IMG/VR virus record: IMGVR_UViG_3300030118_002976
Span: 1 to 37,939 of that record
Length of the DNA stretch: 37,939 bases
Strand: one strand, 5' to 3'
Source: a virus
The first letter of the stretch is position 1. Every line of letters begins with the position of its first letter. The position numbers and the translations under genes were made by a program. Positions 14,587 through 23,400 of this stretch are shown here, one piece after another. Under the pieces are notes generated by a model, which was given only the letters and a program-made list of their open reading frames with translations, was not told where the DNA came from and ran no database searches.

Positions 14587-14975
14587 CCGCTTTCGACACC
14601 GCTTGGAATTTAGTAAAGCATGAGTGTGGAACAAAAGATGAAAAAAAAACCAAAGGCAAATTTGAAAAAATGAAGGGAGTAGATTTTACTTTACCAAGAG
14701 GCGAAATGAAGGTTTTACAGGCCGAAGATAAAGATTACAAAAGAGGCGTTCTTGTAGAACTGTTAAAAGATGGCGGATATGAAGTAGCGTATTGGTATGA
14801 TAAATTCGAGGTATATCCAGTAGAAGTTATAGTTGATGGTAAATCTATAAAGAAAGACGCTAGAAAAGTTATATTGAAATTTCATCCAAAACTAGAAGAG
14901 GCGAGAGGCAAGTCGAAAGCGTTAGTTAGAGAGGCTAAACGCAAATATAAGGAGTCGAAAAAAGATGGTGATTGA
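14583..14975 (+). CDS. FxxAW-motif hypothetical protein (130 aa)
   Basis: The ATG overlaps the preceding stop by four bases (ATGA). It starts MTAFDTAWNLVKHE, the FxxAW peptide, then a Lys-rich linker. Next comes a beta-rich part (VDFTLPRGEMKVLQAE, GVLVELLKDGGYEVAYWYD, KFEVYPVEVIVDG) of about 70 residues that looks like a small barrel. A basic helix ends it (KALVREAKRKYKESKK). A run of nine adenines (14641-14649) encodes part of the linker. The function is unknown. Confidence 0.65.
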   Translation: MTAFDTAWNLVKHECGTKDEKKTKGKFEKMKGVDFTLPRGEMKVLQAEDKDYKRGVLVELLKDGGYEVAYWYDKFEVYPVEVIVDGKSIKKDARKVILKFHPKLEEARGKSKALVREAKRKYKESKKDGD

Positions 14976-15498
14976 CAACCCTTTCTCTAATATCATCGCT
15001 AAAGATTTGAGGCGTTGGTTTAAAGAAAAGTGGGTTGATGTATCAAGAAAAGATAAAGACGGCAAGCATCCTCCTTGTGGTAGAAGCGAGGCAAAGACCG
15101 ATAGTAAAGGCTATCCCAAATGTAGACCATCGAAAAAGGTAAGTGACAAAACTCCAAAGACATCCAGGTCCATGAGCGCAACTGATAAGAAAAAGGCTAC
15201 TAGAAGGAAGCGTTCTAAGCCTCAAGGAGTTGGTGGCAAACCTACAATGGTAAAATCCGACCCATTTGAAGAAGTGTGGGATTCTGTTATCAAAGGCAAG
15301 TTTAGAGGTTATACTCGGTCTAGTATTAGCGAAAGGCCATATCGCCAGTCTAAACACAAAGCGTATGAACTGGCAAGAAAGGTTCAACGAGAGCGAACTA
15401 AAAGACGATACAAAAGAAGCAAAGATAGAGGCGTAGTTAGGCCAAAGATGCGAAGGCAATTGGGTCGAGGTGGCAAGAGAGCCACAACAACGAGATAA
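14965..15498 (+). CDS. Two-module basic protein with an internal FxxAW motif (177 aa)
   Basis: Residues 1-93 hold RRWFKEKWVDVSRKDKDGK, PPCGRSEAK, YPKCRPSKKVSDKTPKTSR and a lysine-rich stretch ending GVGGKPT. This Cys/Lys-rich module ('W.dv......PCGRs....YPkCRPs..v...TPkT') recurs in many tailed-virus proteins of unknown function. At codon 95 an in-frame ATG (15247) opens MVKSDPFEEVWDSVIKGKF, the FxxAW-type peptide, and the last 80 residues are extremely basic (RTKRRYKRSKDRG, RRQLGRGGKR). The layout looks like a fusion of two small genes; the ATG at 15247 could also yield a separate 83-residue product. High charge suggests nucleic-acid binding. It is the last gene of the plus block. Confidence 0.7.
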   Translation: MVIDNPFSNIIAKDLRRWFKEKWVDVSRKDKDGKHPPCGRSEAKTDSKGYPKCRPSKKVSDKTPKTSRSMSATDKKKATRRKRSKPQGVGGKPTMVKSDPFEEVWDSVIKGKFRGYTRSSISERPYRQSKHKAYELARKVQRERTKRRYKRSKDRGVVRPKMRRQLGRGGKRATTTR

Positions 15499-15501
15499 TC
15501 A
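15496..15501. other. Convergent junction: abutting stop codons
   Basis: The TAA of the last plus-strand gene (15496-15498) touches the TGA of the last minus-strand gene (complement of 15499-15501) with no base between. I see no hairpin and no T-run suitable as a bidirectional terminator, so transcripts of the two blocks probably run past each other. Confidence 0.85.
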
Positions 15502-16635
15502 CAAATGGGATGCGTGGATATACTCAACAACGACAAATCCACCACTTACACCAACTGCTGCGGGTGCATTTATTACAATATTACCTGCATTGACAGTATA
15601 GTGTTGAGTTTCAATTAATATGTGTTCAAGACGATAAGATGAATCGTATGCTCTTATTGTAACCAAAGAGGTAGTGCCGTCTGCTTCACTAATCAAAGGC
15701 TTCGCTATGATTTCGTTAGCAGTTCCAAAAGTCAAAGTTAGAGCAGCCGAATATGCGATTGGTGCGGTTTTTGCTGTTCGATGAACAGGTGTGATTTGAT
15801 ATGACCCACCCCCCCCTGCTTGTAATCCAATACCTGCATCGGATTGCCAAAAGAGATGCGATTGGTTTCCCCCTTGAGCATTAGTAATGAATCCCGATGG
15901 CTTACGTGCATATAACAACCCCATGTTTGCTATTGGTAAATTACCCGCATTGAAACCTGCAATGAAATCATTTCTTCTATCAGCATTTGCGCCTCCCGAT
16001 GTTATTGCATTAGAAAGTGCTAACGGACCAGGTCGGATGAAACTACGCTTATCCTCAAGAGACAAGATTACGGGACCTGATGAACCTCTACCTATTCTTG
16101 CCGCAGCCAATACAGTATTTTGTAATACTAAATGATTAGATGGAGATTGAGGGTATAATCCGGCAGCAGTATCTACATAAGAACCATAAACAAAACCGAT
16201 ATTGTTTGGGTTTCTTGGCTCAACATAAACAAGCAATATCGCTTCTTCGGTTGAAGATGAACCATTAGGAATAGGAACGGCGTGATACCCCGTATGGTAA
16301 TTGGTTGGTGCGGTAATATCCATAACTGCCACAGAACCAACAGTATAGAAAATCCCGTCAAGATGGACTGTTCCCGAATCTACATACAGTTGTGATGTGC
16401 TACCTATTGTGCCGTTGGGTCTTACACAACAGTTTCCAGATACTGGATTGTTTCTATCAGCAGAATCATATTGATTTAACGTTGTAGCCAATACGCCGTT
16501 ACCTAGTCCATTCTCAACTGTATTTGTCAATGAAGGGCTAGTTAAGACATCAGTATCTCTCAAGCCATCGCTTTGATATGAGGATGCGCCAGTAGCCGTT
16601 TTTTCGTGACCTTCTGCTAAATTTGTATTTGCCAT
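15499..16635 (-). CDS. Distal tail / tail-fibre protein (378 aa)
   Basis: It lies at the distal end of the tail operon, after the giant fibre genes, where receptor-binding fibres usually sit. It is rich in Gly, Ser, Thr and Asn. About residues 75-200 (LYVDSGTVHLDGIFYTVGSV, EEAILLVYVEPR) read like the beta-rich N-terminal part of phage fibre proteins that link to a baseplate; the rest is short repeated strands and ends VVVEYIHASHL. The start at 16635 overlaps the stop of the upstream gene. A tract of eight Gs (complement of 15809-15816) lies at about codon 275 and could be unstable. There is no catalytic motif. Receptor binding is inferred from position and composition. Confidence 0.6.
   Translation of the reverse strand: MANTNLAEGHEKTATGASSYQSDGLRDTDVLTSPSLTNTVENGLGNGVLATTLNQYDSADRNNPVSGNCCVRPNGTIGSTSQLYVDSGTVHLDGIFYTVGSVAVMDITAPTNYHTGYHAVPIPNGSSSTEEAILLVYVEPRNPNNIGFVYGSYVDTAAGLYPQSPSNHLVLQNTVLAAARIGRGSSGPVILSLEDKRSFIRPGPLALSNAITSGGANADRRNDFIAGFNAGNLPIANMGLLYARKPSGFITNAQGGNQSHLFWQSDAGIGLQAGGGGSYQITPVHRTAKTAPIAYSAALTLTFGTANEIIAKPLISEADGTTSLVTIRAYDSSYRLEHILIETQHYTVNAGNIVINAPAAVGVSGGFVVVEYIHASHL
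15809..15816 (-). repeat. Eight-base poly-C (poly-G on the coding strand) tract in the fibre gene
   Basis: Eight Cs in a row on the plus strand encode a run of glycines within AGGGGSY on the minus strand. It is the longest G/C homopolymer I found in this AT-rich window. Gain or loss of one base would truncate or alter the last ~100 residues of the fibre protein. Confidence 0.8.
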
Positions 16636-16976
16636 TATCTAACCTCCATTAGTATATCTATTCTAACTTCATTACTGGTATTCTTTGTGATAGGCATGAA
16701 TGTTGCTCTAAAAGCAGGGGTATCAAGCGGGTTATCTCCATGCAGAACCACCTCCGATATACTTTGTTCGGTTGATAGTTGTGAATCAAACAAAGCGGTC
16801 ATCGATAAAGTTCGCTCGTCTACTCTTTGTATTTCAACAGACTTACTAAACAAAGGATTGCCGCTTCCCCCATCTCTACTAGATGCTTGAGTATTACCAG
16901 AACCTATTGTCATTTTCTTAATCAGCGTTTGCAGATGGTCGGTCAAGGCTGCTTTTATCGGGTCTAAAACTGGCAT
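16635..16976 (-). CDS. Small baseplate/tail-associated protein (113 aa)
   Basis: A perfect GGAGGTGATT (complement of 16981-16990) precedes the ATG. The N-terminus (PVLDPIKAALTDHLQTLIKK) is a helix, followed by a beta-rich part: FSKSVEIQRVDERTLSMTAL, ISEVVLHGD, AFRATFMPITKNTSNEVRID. Proteins of this size and plan are common between the hub and the fibre genes and may form the joint for fibre attachment. I cannot name a family. Stop and start overlap with the fibre gene downstream, so the two are probably made in a fixed ratio. Confidence 0.55.
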   Translation of the reverse strand: MPVLDPIKAALTDHLQTLIKKMTIGSGNTQASSRDGGSGNPLFSKSVEIQRVDERTLSMTALFDSQLSTEQSISEVVLHGDNPLDTPAFRATFMPITKNTSNEVRIDILMEVR

Positions 16977-16978
16977 AA

Positions 16979-17434
16979 TTAATCACCTCCAACTTCCCCA
17001 TACATTGTATGGTTGCATTTTGGGCAAGCAATTTCTATTGAATAATTGGGCGAGCCTACTGCATCGGAATATTCTCGATTGTAACTTGGTTGTTCAACTA
17101 TTTGATATTGACAATTCTCGCCTGTTAATTCACGACAAGTTGGGTTTAGACCTTCTGCACATCGTTTTGAACAAAACTCATCACTATAAACATCATCGAC
17201 ATTTGTATTAGTTCTGCCACCGCAATTTGCACACTCATGAATTATACCGCCTTCGGAGTATGGTTTTCTATACGCCTCTTCTCGTTGTTGAATCATATCC
17301 GCAATCATAGGGTTGTTCCTCATTGCAGCCCCAAACGCAATAGTTGGATTTGGGTCATTAAGTCGATGAAAATCCTTGTTGGGATTATCGTCATCGTCTT
17401 TAAGAATGTTCCATGCTATTTTGAATGCGCTCAT
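16979..17434 (-). CDS. FxxAW-motif protein with zinc-binding cysteines, in the tail operon (151 aa)
   Basis: It begins MSAFKIAWNILKDDDDN, the same FxxAW peptide found in the small plus-strand genes across the convergent junction. Then follow an Asn/Met-rich linker, CANCGG (about 68-73), FCSKRCAEGL (about 88-97), and near the C-terminus CPKCNHTMYG, which together look like two zinc knuckles. GGTGA (complement of 17438-17442) precedes the ATG, and the ATG overlaps the stop of the giant hub gene. Its place among tail genes is striking for a zinc protein. It may be a minor virion component or an assembly factor. Confidence 0.65.
   Translation of the reverse strand: MSAFKIAWNILKDDDDNPNKDFHRLNDPNPTIAFGAAMRNNPMIADMIQQREEAYRKPYSEGGIIHECANCGGRTNTNVDDVYSDEFCSKRCAEGLNPTCRELTGENCQYQIVEQPSYNREYSDAVGSPNYSIEIACPKCNHTMYGEVGGD
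16981..16990 (-). promoter_or_regulatory. Full-length Shine-Dalgarno sequence
   Basis: Read on the minus strand it is GGAGGTGATT, a complete complement of the 3' end of 16S rRNA (ATCACCTCC), just before the 113-residue gene. It is the strongest ribosome binding site noticed in the window and lies within the 3' end of the upstream gene. Confidence 0.7.
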
Positions 17435-20400
17435 TATTTCACCACATATCGCTTGCTCTTACTCATTCCGATAGGGTATGTCCTTTTATTATCATCTCTA
17501 ACACCTATCTTGCCTAGACCGTTTTTATGCCTTGCACCGATAATGAAACCAGTATTATTCACGCTTCTAATCGTCACTCTATGAACAGATACAATTCCAA
17601 ACGATGTAGATAGTGATAAATCTTCATTTATCTTAAAGTCGTTTGCTGACTTATTCAAACCACTTCTTTTTGTTGTGTCTGTCTTTATGTCTGTCAATAT
17701 CCCTTCTATACCTTTTTCGTATTGAGCGACTATCAAGTTAGTTTTCAGCATGTGATACTGATGTTCCGCTTCAAATACAGCAAACTTGCCTATGACTCCG
17801 TGACTTGGCAGATTAATATCAATAATATCACCTGCATTGATTGATGTTGCGTTTATACAACCTTCGATGTAAATCATCGGCGCACCGTTTTCAGCACGTG
17901 CCAATAATTGTTTGGCTAACTTTCTTGCCTCGGAGAGCGATGTAAGACCAGGTATTTCTTGCCTCAATGTTTTGACGAGTCCTTTACCATCTTCACCTGC
18001 AACATTTCTCATCTTTTCAGTATCTTTGATTTTAACATAAACGATTTCATTACCTGCAATTACATCGCCAACTAAAATGACTTCATTAGGAGAATCAAAC
18101 AGTTTGCTAACCTTGATACTTTCTGGTCCGTTCTGTATTCCAATTCTATTGCCAACCTCACTAAACACATCACTTGAATATGTAAGTATTCCATTTCTTT
18201 CAGCAACCAACTGCCTATTATCAAGTTGAGATATATTTCTAATTGCATCCATTGTGTTTATTCCCTTAGATTCACGTGAAACATATTTATTACTATGATT
18301 ATTTACTTGCTTCAAGTATGGATGTGCATTCAATGATGATTTGACCTCATTCGTTTGGTCATCTAAATCATCCGTATTTACTATGCTTATGCCTATGTTT
18401 TTACCAGAAGCGTCATTAAGTAAGTTAGAAACGGCATCAGTAGTTCTCATGCCAATATATCCTACATTAGAAGTTATAACTTCACCAACCGTCATGCCGC
18501 TTGCAGATAACGAATCTTTTGACATATCATTAAATGTTAAAACATTTTTACCCAAATCCTCTCTTAAACTGGCAACATTCCATTTAATGCCATTTTTATC
18601 TTGTATGTAGTTTGGGTGATGCGAAGCCGATAACTTTTGATAATCAAAATAAATTAAATTTCTACCATCTGCGTTCTTAATTAAACCTTCATCTTTGCCA
18701 TCTTCTATGAAAAAGGTGGACTGTTTTATTGGAATAAAATCTAATGGGTCGTATCTAAGCAATCCTCGATAATTGAGTGTGGTCTTGTTCACTTTATCAT
18801 TGACTATATCATAATCATACCATGCTTGGTTTTGTAACTTTGATAGAACTAACGCATTATCTACAAACGATGGAGGGGTTACTGCACATATTTCACTAGA
18901 ACCTCTCAAATCCTTATCACCAAATACTACACTTGTTAAAACTTGATTTGCCAAGTAAAACTCAAGATTCACATAAGATGATACTGGACTAAAAGAAGAG
19001 CCGTCGAATTCAAATAAATTATTATTCGTGACTAAAATCTCATTAGGATTTTGACCTACGGTAGTGTATTCGATGAAACCGTATTTTCCGAACACTATTA
19101 GTTGCCCTGTGTTTGGCAACATAGATGAATCATCAACTTGGTGAACATTTGCCGGTTTTGAAAATGTTATTGTTACAGTAGGAAATTCAGCCATTAATGT
19201 TTTATTGTGTATTTTATTGTAATCGATTGAATGTTTTGAAAAATCCCCAAGAATTGGGTTATTAGTATATCTTATTTCGCTTTCATATAATTTTTCTTGA
19301 CCAGATAAACCATCACTTTGCGAATATCTCGGTGATACATTAGGATTGAAAATACTTTGATTATCGATTCTATTTGCATCGGATTTGAAATGTTGTAGCA
19401 TGTTTGCAGACGGTATTAAGTGATATACAACGTCGTATTCATTTGCATCGGGATAATCAATGTTGAAAATACGCCCACTGTTATTTACAGTAGTGATTGG
19501 TTCTATTGTATTTTCTTGTGAATTGTTAGATTTCAACTCAAATATACCATATCTCTTATCTCTTGTATATGGTTGTTCTGCGATTTGACCTAGAGCCGGA
19601 TTTAATTTGCTTCTAGCACCTAGACACCATCCATCTTGTTGAGATTGTGTAGCGAATCCTGTGAGTTTAAGGGGTCTAACTGGCCTTACAATGTAATCTA
19701 CATGCTTTCGCTTAGGATGAGATGCAAAAGGATAGGGATTGCCGTCAATCTCAACACTCATATCATTTGCATCATCTTCTCTTGTCAAGTATGTTTTTCT
19801 TAGAATATAAACGCCACCCCATGCGGGCAACTCGCTTGCTTGGCGAATAGCCCATATATCTCGACTTCGTTTTAGGTCTGTTCCTACTGTATCAGTTCCT
19901 AATGCTAGAAATGGAGTAGTAAATTGCCCCAAATCAAATGTTGGTTTTCCATCGCCTATGATAAATGAATTAGTCAAATCACTGACACCAACTCCATCCG
20001 TTGTTCGGTTGATTTCAGGGAATTTAGCATGAGCCATATAAGATGGTAATACTGGGAATTGATAACCAAGAATCAAATCACTGTGTAACGACGCTGCTCT
20101 TGTTCCTACAACCGTATAATTGATTTCTTTGTTTTCTTTCTTTTCATTTTCCGTCTGCATTACAATTCCTAGTCTTGGTTGAGCATCCGATTGTATTTGC
20201 CTAACATCCGCCAACTCATGAGTATGCGAAGTTCTTGCTTCTATAATTGTGCCTAAATTTTCAGTTGCTTTCGATAAACTTGTAGAGGGATAATTTAATC
20301 CAAAGCCTGACGGAATAGCATTTGCTACTGAGTGCATATTTGTATGAAAAGCATTACCAGTTAATCTATAATAATCAGTAAGAATTGCATTGCTTATTCT

Positions 20401-23400
20401 AGTAAGCGAATCGGTCAATATGGCACTTGCTGAGTTTTCTTGTTCTGCATAAGCAACTGAGCCTGTATGTTGTGCTAAATCTATAAATGGGTCAAGACCT
20501 TTATTTAGTGGCCTTAATGATGTTTGTCCTAATCTACCCGCATGATTCGCAACGTTTTCAGATATTTCTTGATTATATTTTCTCGCCAAATATGCCTCTA
20601 CTTGCTCAATCTCAGCATTGCTCAAAACTCTATCATATTGTATTATTTCAGCGACATGACCTACAAATGGAAAAGATGCGCTATTTAAAACGCCAACTTG
20701 TTGAAATCCCTCAGTAGATTTGTAGAATGGAACAGTTACAGTTTGTTCCACCTCTCCGTCATGTCTTATTACTTGAGTTGCAGAACCACCTACGCCATCT
20801 CCGCCTCCTAAAGTCAAAGTGATTATATCAACTTGGCTATTGAAAGCACCTATGCTACCTACTGGTGTTTTAGCCTGTCCGAAAAATGTATCTGCCCCCG
20901 CCCAAAACTCCCATCTATCTTCTGAGCCTGTTGTGTTGCCATACAAAATATATCCCGACCTAAAAACCGGAAGTGTATGTCTACTTTCGTAACCTAATTG
21001 ATAATCATTATTATCCGATGTAACAGCCCCTACAAAAAATATCGTGAAATCTTTGGTGTTTAATGCTGAATCAAAAGGCCGATGTAATTTATCGGTTGAT
21101 ACAAATTTAACAGTTGGCATATCATTGAAATTGTTACCTGTTATTGAATACAGGGGCTGACTACTAACTACGCTTTGGCTAAAATCTCTATTGTTGCCTG
21201 ATGAGTCCGGCCATAGTGATATTGGTTCATCATTTCCTAATCCTTCGATAGCATCTGCTTTTAACCATAACACAGGACCTGATATTGGTAATGTTGTAGG
21301 TCGAGTGTCATACACGCCCTGTTCTATGTTACCCGAAGCCATGTGGTAAGGAGACAACATTCCAAATTGTTTCAACTGAACACGATTTCCTATGCCAATA
21401 TCGTCATTTGTAATCTGTTCATTTGTGTTTCTTATATTCCTTTCAAACGGTGTTGCATCAACCGTGAAGTCGTTCGCTATATATCCTATTGGAACTGTCG
21501 TTTCGTGACCTTCTTGCCCTATTGATATTTCATCCCAATCATCCGATGAGATACCAAAGTTTCTTGGTTTGCTAGACATACTATCATGTCTACCTCCATC
21601 AAATCTACCTGCGGTTTGCATAATTCTAATGCTTGTATCGCCATCAAATTCCGTGGGGTCGCCCGCAAGCATGTCAATTGCGCTAGTGCAACCTCTCATC
21701 CCCCACGCTCTTACAGGCAACCTTCTACTAACATCTAATGCTGCTAATGGGTCTAAAATGTAAAACATTCTATCCAGGTCCGTAGAATCGCTATCAATAT
21801 CTATTCCACTTACAACTGCAACGGAGGCATTTGGATTTATTGAATCTCCTATTCCCTCTCCCCTTGAGTATCTCGTATGTCCTTTTGGATTGTATAATTT
21901 TATTGTTCCGTTTGCTTCCCTTATGGTAGTATGGCCCATTAATACTGCGTTTGCCCCTCGCAGACCCCTTGTGCTACCGTGACCTCCGGCGTTTAGTCCA
22001 TTGTAACCATAATTCTGCAACCATTGTGCAATATACATTCTCTCAAACGGTTGGCTGACTTGAGGTGTTTCATTCGCACCTGCACCGTTATACGAGTAAT
22101 TTCTCAGTAATAACCCATTAACTGCGGGGTAGTTTATTGCACGTGGCATACCACTTTCTCTATATCTAAATGTTAAGAATTGTTCACGCATAGTTCCGAA
22201 ATATGCCGGATGGCTATATTCTGCTAACCAATGACATAAGAAAGCATCCGGCGCACCTCCTTGAGATGTTTCAGTATGTTTTATCAAACCAAAATCTACA
22301 TGAGTAGTATTTGTCGTAAAAGATGTTGATGGCACTGTTGCAGATGTGGAGATAGGAACTGCCGCCATGTTCATCAATTCTACATCATGAGTGAATAAAG
22401 GTGGAACAGTTGCTAATTCTGTTGCGACTCTTGGCCGTATGACACCTTCATGATGACCTCTTAGGAAATATATTTGATTACCATTCTCATCCTCTCCAGT
22501 TGCTACATGACTTATTGGTTCTGGTCTGCCCCCCATCTTTAGATATTGATTAATAATAAAACCATTAATCATCATCTCGCTACCAGTATTATATCTTCTA
22601 CCAGATAGAGTCATGCCTCCACGAAGTTCAATTCTTGTAGGATTATCCGTGGCTATCGAAGCATCAGTAACTCCTTGACCCCACGCTACTGTTTCGGATG
22701 CACCCTCTACATTAGTATGCTTTTGCCCTGGGGCAAATAGATAGTCTGCAAAGTCATTATGCACTCTTGAAGTATATGCGCCATCAGCATCAATCATTCT
22801 CTTACCATAAAATTCACTCATAGGTAATCCATCGGATGCAAAAGACCCAGTATCAACTGTGCTACCGCTTGCTTTCATGTCTAAAGTATCTAATTCAAAC
22901 CTAGCATTTGTATTAGTAGCCGCCCCGTTTCCAAAACCGTGATGTTTGTATTCTGTTTCGGCTTCAAACATCAATGAGTAAGAACTGCCATGTGACCTGT
23001 GTAATTGTCTACGCATGAAATTCGGAGTTCCTCGATGTCTCGTAGGAGAAATGAATGAATGTCCTTGTCTACCAAATCTTATTCTGTGGTGTGGTATCTC
23101 GTTTCCAGTAGGAACTCCGTAGTTTGTTTGAGTTAGAACACTGCCCCTCTCAGCATGGTCCGACATACGATGAGATGCAAACAATCTTGTTGTTCCCGAT
23201 GGTATAAATCCACGGCCTAGACCTGCACTTTCATAACCATCAATGTGAACTTTTTCATGATTAGCATTTAAAATTCGATTGAGATGAAATATTAGCATTC
23301 TATCATGGGTATCATATTGTGATGCGCCTTCCGCAGACACTCCGTTGATGGCTTCTAATTCGCCTACATTTCTACTAGATGGCGCAGACAATCCTCCCAT

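Noticed and set aside
14641-14649. Run of nine adenines containing an in-frame A AAA AAA slippery heptamer
   Set aside because: A -1 shift here runs into a stop after only six codons (KNQRQI), so no useful product results. The run is simply part of a lysine-rich linker.
15043-15459. 138-codon open frame on the minus strand opposite the 14965 gene
   Set aside because: It is an antisense image of a basic, modular gene with recognisable motifs on the plus strand; it has no ribosome binding site.
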